17,422 nucleotides of DNA from the NCBI GenBank assembly GCA_002292025.1, contig DBBC01000060.1, positions 1 through 17,422 on the forward strand. The letters are read 5' to 3'. Both the position numbers and the translations under genes were made by a program. Under the pieces are notes generated by a model. That model was not told the origin of the DNA. It searched no databases and saw only the letters and a list, made by a program, of their open reading frames with translations. How positions within the stretch are numbered: the stretch's first letter is position 1; each line of letters begins with the position of its first letter. This document shows, one piece after another, positions 8,577 to 14,515 of this stretch. Origin of the DNA: Firmicutes bacterium UBA994 (lineage in GTDB: Bacteria; Bacillota; UBA994).

Positions 8577-8606
8577 GATCCACTAAGGACACCAAGGGGC
8601 ACGAAG
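8577..8606 (+). repeat. Single copy of a dispersed 30-base intergenic repeat
   Basis: This unit lies in the 126-base gap between arcB and the next gene. It begins GATCCACTAAG and ends GGGGCACGAAG. It matches the reverse complement of 14423-14452 at 26 of 30 positions with no gaps, and is more distantly related to 14388-14417. It is neither coding nor terminator-like, as no T run follows a hairpin here. The rest of the gap shows no clear promoter. Confidence 0.75.
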
Positions 8607-8683
8607 TTTTACAAACTAGCCCGCATCGACTGTGGGCCGACCATCGACATCAGTCCAGATATCAACAGAACGGAGGAACGCAC

Positions 8684-9994
8684 ATGCAAAAACGACGTGT
8701 ACTGATTATGGGCGCAGCAGGGCGCGATTTTCACAACTTTAACGTGCGCTATCGCCACGACAGCCAAATCGAGGTCGTAGCTTTTACCGCGACACAAATC
8801 CCCGACATCGAAGGACGTGTCTATCCGGCAGAACTAGCCGGCTCGCTCTACCCTGCCGGTATTCCCATCCACGCCGAGGAAGAACTATCGTCTTTGATTA
8901 AATCATTGCGCGTGGACGAAGTTGTCTTCTCCTACAGCGACGTGCCGCATACTTACGTCATGCACAAAGCTTCACAAGTTATCGCCAGCGGCGCGACTTT
9001 TAGCATGCTAGGTGCGGGGCAGACCATGATTAAGTCCCATAAGCCGGTGGTAGCAGTTTGCGCCGTCCGTACGGGTGTAGGCAAGAGCCAGACCACCCGC
9101 AAGGTGTGCGACACGCTCAAAGCTATGGGCAAGAGGGTCGTCGCGGTGCGTCACCCCATGCCCTACGGCGATCTGACCGCACAGATATGCCAGCGTTTTG
9201 CCAGCTATGCCGACCTAGACCACCACAAGTGCACCATCGAGGAGCGCGAAGAGTACGAGCCGCATATTGACCGCGGTGTTATTGTCTACGCAGGCATAGA
9301 CTACGAGCGCATTCTCAGAGCCGCCGAACAAGAGGCAGATGTCATTGTCTGGGACGGTGGCAATAATGACACGCCGTTCTTTAAGCCAGATGTGCATATT
9401 ACGCTGGTCGATCCGCATCGTCCGGGGCACGAGCTGCTCTACCATCCCGGCGAGAGCAACTTGCGCCTGGCAAATGTAGTTGTCATTAATAAAATTGAAA
9501 CCGCAAACCCCGATTCCGTCTCCCTTGTGCGTGAAAACGTGGCTACGATTAACCCTGAAGCCATCGTCATTGATGGAGCTTCTCCTATCTTTGTGGAAGA
9601 TATGGACCGCTTACGCGGCAAGCGCGTGCTGGTGATTGAAGATGGCCCTACCCTAACGCACGGGGAAATGGCCTATGGGGCGGGCGTAGTCGCCGCCAAG
9701 AAGTTTGGCGCAGCGGAGCTCGTCGACCCGAGGCCATATGCTGTGGGTACGATTAAGGCCACATTTGAAAAGTACCCCCATATGGGGGCACTACTGCCAG
9801 CCATGGGTTACGGCGGCAAGCAAATCTCCGAACTGGAGAGTACTATTGCGGCTACGCCCTGCGACACCGTACTTATCGCTACTCCGATTGACTTACGCCG
9901 CATCCTAAAAATAGACAAGGCCCATACCCGCGTGCGTTACGAGCTGCAGGAAATCGGCAAACCTACGCTGGCAGACGTCTTAGCCAAACTTTAA
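8684..9994 (+). CDS. Predicted P-loop GTPase, cyclic 2,3-diphosphoglycerate synthetase-like
   Basis: This 436-residue protein resembles the bacterial relatives of archaeal cyclic 2,3-diphosphoglycerate synthetase, annotated as predicted GTPases of unknown role. It begins with a nucleotide-fold block (VLIMGAAGRDFHNFN, residues 6-20). A P-loop, RTGVGKSQTTR, falls at about 129-139. An acidic VWDGGNNDTPFF follows, and then VVINKIE, which resembles a base-specificity motif (NKxD) with Glu in the last position. The ATG is supported by CGGAGGAA (8671-8678). It follows arcC-arcB on the same strand after a 126-base gap, and a strong hairpin terminator follows it. I infer a metabolic role linked to amino-acid fermentation from position only. 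Synthesis of cyclic diphosphoglycerate in this bacterium is unproven. Confidence 0.75.
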   Translation: MQKRRVLIMGAAGRDFHNFNVRYRHDSQIEVVAFTATQIPDIEGRVYPAELAGSLYPAGIPIHAEEELSSLIKSLRVDEVVFSYSDVPHTYVMHKASQVIASGATFSMLGAGQTMIKSHKPVVAVCAVRTGVGKSQTTRKVCDTLKAMGKRVVAVRHPMPYGDLTAQICQRFASYADLDHHKCTIEEREEYEPHIDRGVIVYAGIDYERILRAAEQEADVIVWDGGNNDTPFFKPDVHITLVDPHRPGHELLYHPGESNLRLANVVVINKIETANPDSVSLVRENVATINPEAIVIDGASPIFVEDMDRLRGKRVLVIEDGPTLTHGEMAYGAGVVAAKKFGAAELVDPRPYAVGTIKATFEKYPHMGALLPAMGYGGKQISELESTIAATPCDTVLIATPIDLRRILKIDKAHTRVRYELQEIGKPTLADVLAKL

Positions 9995-10010
9995 TCCGGC
10001 GCATGTTATG

Positions 10011-10049
10011 CGAACCCCGCTGCGTGGCAAGACCCGGCGGGGTTCGTTT
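10011..10049 (+). terminator. Rho-independent terminator after the P-loop GTPase gene
   Basis: A perfect 10-bp stem pairs CGAACCCCGC (10011-10020) with GCGGGGTTCG (10037-10046), around a 16-base loop. It is followed by TTTCTCGTTT, an interrupted T tract. It sits 17 bases after the stop codon at 9994 and before the end of the convergent gene, so it closes the arc-side transcript. The weak T tract lowers confidence slightly. Confidence 0.8.
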
Positions 10050-10081
10050 CTCGTTTCCGTCCTTTTGTTTTTGTTCTTTCG

Positions 10082-10981
10082 TTACTTGTCTCTCACCTCT
10101 AATTTCTCATCTCTCACTTCCAGTGACCCGTATGCTTTACACAATGCCTGCGTTCCTAGTTGCCCATACCCCTGTTCGAGCAGGACGGCGTACATAAATA
10201 AAACCTGTTCAGCTATGGGGAGAGTGACTTTTGCTTTGTGCGCTTCTTCAATTATTAAGCTCAGGTCTTTGACGAAATGATGGATGTAAAATCCCGGGGC
10301 GAAGTCTTCGGCTAGGATCTTGGGACCGTTGTTGCTGACTTGCCACGAACCGGCCGCCCCACCGGATATGGCCTGTAGGACGACGTGAGGGTCTATGCCT
10401 TTGCTTTGCGTATAGTGCATGCTTTCGGTAACTGCAGCGATGTTGCCGGCCACGGCAATCTGGTTTGCCAGCTTACAGTGTTGCCCCGCCCCCGCTCTGC
10501 CGATATAGTTTATGTTCTTGCCCAGCAAAGCAAAAATGCCTTTAGCTGCTTCGTAGTCGGCTGCATCTCCGCCTACCATAATGGACAGTGTGGCGTTAGC
10601 GGCGCCGATGTCCCCGCCGGAGACAGGGGCGTCTAGCATCCGCATTCCCTTGGACAGGGCTGTTTGATACAGTTGTTCTGCCAGCGTGGGGCTGGACGTA
10701 GTCATATCTATGCACAGCGTCCCCGGTTGTGCGGTCTCGAACACACCTCCCGGCCCGGCATAGACTTGCTCGACATCCTGCGGATACCCTACCATAGAGA
10801 TGACTGCATCCGCGCCTGCCACGGCTTCGGCAATGGTGGCGCACACTCTGCACCGGTCTTTAAGATTTTCTGCTTTATTTGGGTTGCGGGTAAAGACCGC
10901 GATTGAGTACCCCGCCTTGATTAAGTGCGCCACCATGCGGTTGCCCATAACACCTGTTCCGATCCACGCTACGTTTTTCAT
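10082..10981 (-). CDS. 3-hydroxyisobutyrate dehydrogenase family oxidoreductase
   Basis: This 299-residue protein belongs to the beta-hydroxyacid dehydrogenase family (3-hydroxyisobutyrate, tartronate semialdehyde and related dehydrogenases). It has the NAD(P) loop GTGVMG (8-13), with TRNP after the second strand (an Arg there often favours NADP). The substrate block DAPVSGGDIGA falls at about 117-127, and the catalytic lysine is K170 in GQHCKLANQ. The exact substrate cannot be told. AAGGAGGGTGA lies just upstream of the ATG (10985-10995, minus strand). It is the only minus-strand gene recognised. The C-terminus carries an odd tail of two near-identical units, LEVRDEK and LEVRDK, after the usual family end; that tail is encoded by purine-rich repeat DNA. 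Confidence 0.87.
   Translation of the reverse strand: MKNVAWIGTGVMGNRMVAHLIKAGYSIAVFTRNPNKAENLKDRCRVCATIAEAVAGADAVISMVGYPQDVEQVYAGPGGVFETAQPGTLCIDMTTSSPTLAEQLYQTALSKGMRMLDAPVSGGDIGAANATLSIMVGGDAADYEAAKGIFALLGKNINYIGRAGAGQHCKLANQIAVAGNIAAVTESMHYTQSKGIDPHVVLQAISGGAAGSWQVSNNGPKILAEDFAPGFYIHHFVKDLSLIIEEAHKAKVTLPIAEQVLFMYAVLLEQGYGQLGTQALCKAYGSLEVRDEKLEVRDK
10085..10125 (-). repeat. Purine-rich repeat encoding the C-terminal tail
   Basis: On the minus strand this stretch is almost all purines and encodes the repeated LEVRDEK/LEVRDK tail of the dehydrogenase. Its 18 bases at 10089-10106 (minus strand) match 14 of 18 positions of 11033-11050 (plus strand) on the other side of the gene, so the two stretches flank the gene in inverted orientation. 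Confidence 0.5.
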
Positions 10982-11001
10982 AAGTCACCCTCCTTGGGTA
11001 G

Positions 11002-11007
11002 ATTATA
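11002..11007 (-). promoter_or_regulatory. Possible -10 element for the dehydrogenase gene
   Basis: Read on the minus strand this is a consensus TATAAT, 20 bases before the start codon. The best -35 candidate is a poor TTGCTT about 19 bases further upstream. A transcript from here would have a very short leader that begins at the ribosome-binding site, so the call is tentative. Confidence 0.3.
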
Positions 11008-11016
11008 ACAGTTAAC

Positions 11017-11075
11017 AAGAGGCAAGAAGCAAGAAATGAGAGGCAAGAAAGCACAGAGGAGACAGGGAGCGAAGG
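11017..11075 (+). repeat. Purine-rich degenerate repeat in the divergent intergenic region
   Basis: This is a nearly pure A/G tract on the plus strand. AGAGGCAAGAA occurs exactly twice, at 11018-11028 and 11039-11049, a 21-base step. It lies between the minus-strand dehydrogenase gene and the sigW promoter. It is related to the purine-rich tail of the dehydrogenase gene. No open frame with a ribosome-binding site is associated with it. Confidence 0.55.
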
Positions 11076-11096
11076 GGCACACCGGCAGGAATCGCA

Positions 11097-11122
11097 TGAA
11101 ACGCAGTGAACTTATTTACGTA
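11097..11122 (+). promoter_or_regulatory. SigW-type ECF promoter (autoregulatory)
   Basis: TGAAAC (11097-11102) and CGTA (11119-11122) are separated by exactly 16 bases. This is the known consensus for promoters read by Bacillus SigW and related ECF sigma factors. The -10 ends 31 bases before the GTG of the SigW-like gene, leaving room for a leader and its ribosome-binding site. It therefore predicts that the sigma factor drives its own operon. The match is read directly from the sequence; use in the cell is inferred. Confidence 0.82.
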
Positions 11123-11153
11123 GTACTATCAAGGGGAGAGAAGAGGTTCGGCT

Positions 11154-11744
11154 GTGGATCTGGTTGCGGCGAGTCTCATCAAGCGAGCCAAGCGCGGTGA
11201 AGTAGGCGCCTTCGCTGAACTCGTCGATGCCTATAAAGACAAGATTTTCGCCTTCCTCTACCGTATGACGGGGAATAGAGAGGACGCCAATGACCTAGCG
11301 CAAGAGGTCTTTATCCGCGTCTACAGCAGTCTTCACACTTTCGATCACGACATGCGCTTCTCGCCGTGGATTTACCGCATTGCGCAGAATTTAGCCATAG
11401 ACTTCTTGCGCAAACAAAAGAAGACCGTCTATCTCGACGACCAACCGGGACAAGATAACGACATGCTCTGGCAGGTAGAATGCCAATCCCCCGGTCCGGA
11501 AGAAATGACCGAGCTGCATGACTTGCGGGTAGTGCTGGAGGTCGCGCTGCGCGAACTTGCTCCAATGTATCGCATGGTGCTCTTGTTGCGCTTCGCCCAC
11601 GACATGTCGTATGAAGATATCGCCAAAGTCACGGAACTACCCATTACCACAGTAAAAACTAGGCTGCACCGCGCACGCGAGGCATTACGACAAGCATTAA
11701 TTGAAAAAGGGTACTCAATACTCCCAAGGAGGGTCACGCCGTGA
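11154..11744 (+). CDS. sigW: ECF RNA polymerase sigma factor, SigW-like
   Basis: This 196-residue ECF sigma factor directs RNA polymerase to envelope-stress promoters. Region 2 spans about 20-92, with the core-binding and -10-binding blocks DLAQEVFIRVY (47-57) and SPWIYRIAQNLAIDFLRK. Region 4 spans about 130-182, with a helix-turn-helix in YEDIAKVTELPITTVKTRLHRARE for -35 recognition. The linker holds no anti-sigma or extra domain. The symbol rests on similarity to Bacillus SigW and on the shared order sigW-rsiW-cdaA-cdaR-glmM-glmS. The GTG start follows AAGGGGAG (11131-11138) and a second purine run. An exact SigW-type promoter lies upstream. The stop overlaps the next start by four bases (GTGA). 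Confidence 0.9.
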   Translation: MDLVAASLIKRAKRGEVGAFAELVDAYKDKIFAFLYRMTGNREDANDLAQEVFIRVYSSLHTFDHDMRFSPWIYRIAQNLAIDFLRKQKKTVYLDDQPGQDNDMLWQVECQSPGPEEMTELHDLRVVLEVALRELAPMYRMVLLLRFAHDMSYEDIAKVTELPITTVKTRLHRAREALRQALIEKGYSILPRRVTP

Positions 11745-12265
11745 GCAGTAACCATTACTGCAAGTCAATACATGAACAACTAGAGGAAGGGCTAGGCTCG
11801 TTGCCCGATATTCCCGCCCCAGAAGGGTTTACGGCGGCCATTTTGGCGCGCTTGCCGCGTGAAGCAGAGCGCCGGGCAAGCTGGCGTAAATGGCGAACAG
11901 CGGGAGCTGTTGCAGCGCTGATGCTGCTCCTAGGTTCGCCGCTTTATGTCTTGACCGATGGGGCAAGGCCTATGTTTGAAAGCACAGACCCACACGTCAG
12001 CATACAGCTTCGCGGCGGCGTCGTGACGCTACCGGCGGGAGAGGTGCTGCGCGGCGATCTCAGGGTCTACAATGCAGAACTGCGTGTAGCGGGACGCATT
12101 GAGGGAGCGGTCTATCTGGCCGCGAGCAAGCTAGCTATCAAGCCCCTAGGCGAGGTAGTGGGCGAAGTCCATGTCCTACCGCAGTCGTGGCTCACACGGC
12201 TGCGACAGGGTCTCGTGCAGATGGGCATGGAGGTGCGATCTTACGTCAGGGGGGCATTACGCTAA
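11741..12265 (+). CDS. rsiW: RsiW-like membrane anti-sigma factor lacking the zinc-binding motif
   Basis: This 174-residue single-pass membrane protein is the presumed anti-sigma factor of the preceding SigW. The parts after the cytoplasmic domain follow Bacillus RsiW well: PAPEGFTAAILARLPRE (25-41), a membrane helix at about 53-71, then an extracytoplasmic beta-rich region with VVTLPAGEVLRGDL (94-107) and AGRIEGAVYL. The N-terminal anti-sigma domain is short. Only about 24 residues precede PAPEGF, with one Cys (C7) and no HxxxCxxC zinc motif. Bacillus RsiW is about 208 residues, so the 34-residue deficit fits loss of that segment. Regulated proteolysis (PrsW, RasP) is known in Bacillus and only inferred here. 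The GTG start has AAGGAGGG seven bases upstream. Confidence 0.82.
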   Translation: MSSNHYCKSIHEQLEEGLGSLPDIPAPEGFTAAILARLPREAERRASWRKWRTAGAVAALMLLLGSPLYVLTDGARPMFESTDPHVSIQLRGGVVTLPAGEVLRGDLRVYNAELRVAGRIEGAVYLAASKLAIKPLGEVVGEVHVLPQSWLTRLRQGLVQMGMEVRSYVRGALR

Positions 12266-13410
12266 TGACAGAAAAATACACGCCTGAGCAGATAGAAAGA
12301 ATCATTAACGTCTGCCGGAACACCCTAGCGCACAGTCCGGAGAATGCTGCCGCACATCATGACCTTGGGGTCGCACTTATGCAAAAGGGCGCAGTTGATG
12401 AGGCTATAACGCACTTCTTGCAGGCCATAAAGTATGCGCCCGCGGAGCATCGCAGTCATTACCTGTTAGGTATAGCCTATGCCGAGAAGAATATGCTCAG
12501 TGAGGCTGTTGCCGCTTGGCAGCACGTCATAAAACTAGATAAGCGCAACGACGGCGCGCATTACTTTCTGGGTAAGGTCTACGCGATGCAAGGCATGAGT
12601 GATGCGGCGCTTTTGCACTTGCGCCGGGCTAAGGCCATAAAGCCTAAGCATCCGTCGATTTACTATACGCTGGCGGAAGTACACCTGATGCGGCGGGAGC
12701 CGCAGGCGGCTGAGAAAGAGTGGAAGGCTGTACTCAAGCTGCAGCCCAAAGACCCACGGGCACTTATAAATCTATGTGCGCTGTACCTTGATCAGGGAGA
12801 TTATCAAGCGTGTATAAGTTCTGGCCAAGACTTCCTCACGTCCAAGCGCGACGACAGCCGAGTGCGCTTTAACCTTGGGTTGGCACACCTGAACATCGGT
12901 GACTTAGCTGCGGCAGCCCTGCATTTAGAGCAGGCAGCAGCGCTTGCCCCTACAGATGTTGATGTTATGCTGGCCTTGGGAGAAGTCTATGACCGGCAAG
13001 ATGATAGCGAGCGCGCGTACGCTGTGTGGCGCAAGGCCGCGGCCGAGAGCCCTAAGAATGCTCACCCCTACTTTAACCTAGGACAGTCTGCGGCGCGGCG
13101 CGGTCACTACGATGAGGCGCAGGTGTTTTGGCAACAGGCACTGGCCGTGGACCCTAAATACTTACCGGCATTGATAGCCCAAGCCGCCATGTACAGGCAT
13201 GAAGGCAAGCTTGACGAACTTCTCGCAGTGTGGAGAGAGATACTGGCCATCGACCCTGATAACACCGTCGCCCGCGACAATGTGGCAAAAGTGCTTAAAA
13301 GCATGGGCAAGGATGAAGAAGCAGAGAGCGTGGTGCTCGAAGCCGCAAAGAGTGGGACTACGTCTAAAGCGGGCTTCGTAGCTTCACTATTAGACAAGCT
13401 GCGCCGTTAA
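12265..13410 (+). CDS. Cytoplasmic TPR-repeat protein (ten repeats)
   Basis: This 381-residue protein is almost entirely tetratricopeptide repeats. I count ten consecutive units of about 34 residues from residue 29 to the C-terminus, with typical positions such as HHDLGVALMQKG, HYLLGIAYAEK, HYFLGKVYAMQG and YFNLGQSAARRG. It has no signal peptide or membrane helix, so it is probably a cytoplasmic protein-binding scaffold. The ATG at 12265 overlaps the rsiW stop by one base (TAATG) and follows AGGGGGG (12248-12254). An earlier in-frame ATG at 12187 lies within rsiW and is less likely. The position between rsiW and cdaA is not part of the Bacillus arrangement. The binding partner is unknown; nearby candidates are RsiW, CdaA and GlmM. 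Confidence 0.87.
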   Translation: MTEKYTPEQIERIINVCRNTLAHSPENAAAHHDLGVALMQKGAVDEAITHFLQAIKYAPAEHRSHYLLGIAYAEKNMLSEAVAAWQHVIKLDKRNDGAHYFLGKVYAMQGMSDAALLHLRRAKAIKPKHPSIYYTLAEVHLMRREPQAAEKEWKAVLKLQPKDPRALINLCALYLDQGDYQACISSGQDFLTSKRDDSRVRFNLGLAHLNIGDLAAAALHLEQAAALAPTDVDVMLALGEVYDRQDDSERAYAVWRKAAAESPKNAHPYFNLGQSAARRGHYDEAQVFWQQALAVDPKYLPALIAQAAMYRHEGKLDELLAVWREILAIDPDNTVARDNVAKVLKSMGKDEEAESVVLEAAKSGTTSKAGFVASLLDKLRR

Positions 13411-13458
13411 CTCGCGCATTATCTGCGGCTTGGACAGCGCGCAAGGAGGTGAGCGCCA

Positions 13459-14277
13459 ATGTGGGATATGTTCGCGCAAGTTCTTACGGGAGTGCGCGTG
13501 CTGGACATTATCGACGTAGCTATCGTCTACTATGTATTTTATCGCCTGATCATACTTATACGTGATACCCGCGCGGTGCAATTAATTAAGGGGTTGGCGG
13601 TACTGCTTGCCGTAACGGTAATCAGCGACCGGCTAGGCTTATGGACACTAAACTGGCTGCTATCACGCACTATAGCAGCCGGTTTTGTGGCTGTGCCGGT
13701 ACTGTTTTGGCCTGAGCTAAGACGGGCGCTTGAACACCTAGGGCGGAGTAAAATTTTAAACAAACGCTTTCCCCTCGGTGCGGAGTTGCCGGAGAGGTCG
13801 CGCTTGGCGACTCTGATAGCGGACGCGGCAGGGGCCCTTAGCCAAACACGTACCGGAGCGATTATCGTCATAGAACGGGAAACAGGGCTGGCGGAGTACA
13901 CGGAGACGGGCGTGGCTATCGACGCAGTGGTCAGCACAGCGCTCTTGCTCAACACGTTTATCCCTAACACTCCTTTGCACGACGGGGCGGTAGTTATCCG
14001 TCGCGGGCGGTTGGCGGCCGCCGGGTGCTACTTGCCCCTAAGCGCACAGGCAGATTTAGAGCAAGAGCTTGGTACCCGCCATCGCGCCGCGCTGGGAATC
14101 ACGGAAGAAACAGATGCTTTGGCAGTGGTTGTCTCGGAGGAGACAGGGAGTATCTCGCTAGCGGAGGCCGGGAGGTTGTTTCGTCACCTTGATGTGCGGT
14201 CGCTGGCAACGCAACTGGAAAAGTCACTGCCGCCTGAGCAAGCGACATCCCCTTTCTCATGGGGGGTGAAGCCGTGA
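13459..14277 (+). CDS. cdaA: Diadenylate cyclase CdaA
   Basis: CdaA joins two ATP molecules into cyclic di-AMP, which controls potassium and osmolyte balance and cell-wall growth. The 272-residue product has three N-terminal membrane helices (about 14-35, 38-57, 63-84) and a cytoplasmic DAC domain (about 95-245). The catalytic DGA is at 175-177 (TPLHDGAVVI) and the ATP-binding RHR at 207-209 (GTRHRAALG). A near-perfect AAGGAGGTGA at 13443-13452 fixes the ATG at 13459. It lies 48 bases after the TPR gene and overlaps the cdaR remnant by four bases (GTGA). All catalytic residues I can check are present. In Bacillus and relatives, CdaA is controlled by membrane-bound CdaR and by GlmM; here CdaR is nearly absent. 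Confidence 0.95.
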   Translation: MWDMFAQVLTGVRVLDIIDVAIVYYVFYRLIILIRDTRAVQLIKGLAVLLAVTVISDRLGLWTLNWLLSRTIAAGFVAVPVLFWPELRRALEHLGRSKILNKRFPLGAELPERSRLATLIADAAGALSQTRTGAIIVIERETGLAEYTETGVAIDAVVSTALLLNTFIPNTPLHDGAVVIRRGRLAAAGCYLPLSAQADLEQELGTRHRAALGITEETDALAVVVSEETGSISLAEAGRLFRHLDVRSLATQLEKSLPPEQATSPFSWGVKP

Positions 14278-14369
14278 GGATAAACCGCAGGGATATCGGC
14301 ACCCATATCCTAGCCCTAGTGCTGGCACTGGTATTGTGGTTCTTTGTCATGTATACTCAAAGTCCATAG
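14274..14369 (+). CDS. cdaR: CdaR (YbbR) reduced to its N-terminal membrane anchor
   Basis: This 31-codon frame starts with GTG, overlapping the cdaA stop (GTGA), and ends with TAG at 14367. Its product, with RRDIGTHILALVLALVLW near the start and ending FFVMYTQSP, matches the short cytoplasmic start and single membrane helix of YbbR/CdaR proteins. Normal CdaR then has several extracytoplasmic YbbR domains, giving a protein of roughly 300-480 residues. None are present: a repeat and the glmM leader occupy the next 146 bases. It may be a broken gene, or a retained mini-anchor that still touches the CdaA helices. The frame from GTG to TAG is intact and the operon overlap is kept. The identification rests on position plus the anchor pattern. 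Confidence 0.72.
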   Translation: MRINRRDIGTHILALVLALVLWFFVMYTQSP

Positions 14370-14387
14370 GGGCAATCGAGAGGGCAC

Positions 14388-14452
14388 CATCCACGAAGGA
14401 CACGAACGGTCACTAAGACGCTCTTTGTGCCACTTAGTGTTCTTAGTGGATC
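14388..14452. repeat. 65-base imperfect inverted repeat between cdaR remnant and glmM
   Basis: Two 30-base arms (14388-14417 and 14423-14452) match as inverted copies at 22 of 30 positions around a five-base centre, and can fold as a long imperfect hairpin. The right arm, read in reverse, is 26/30 identical to 8577-8606. No T run follows, so it is not a normal terminator. It lies 18 bases after the early stop of cdaR. The rest of this gap holds only the glmM ribosome-binding site. Confidence 0.8.
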
Positions 14453-14515
14453 CTGCCTCCACAGATACTTACTTCTAGTAGGCCCTCCCAGAGCAAGATG
14501 AGAAGGTGAAATGAT

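Noticed and set aside
12187..12264. Upstream ATG extending the TPR protein by 26 residues
   Set aside because: The extension overlaps the end of rsiW, has no matching ribosome-binding site and does not resemble a TPR; ATG 12265 gives the common TAATG overlap.
14388..14452. Inverted repeat as an intrinsic terminator between cdaR and glmM
   Set aside because: The stem is imperfect and is followed by CCTGCCTCC rather than a T run; readthrough into glmM is expected.
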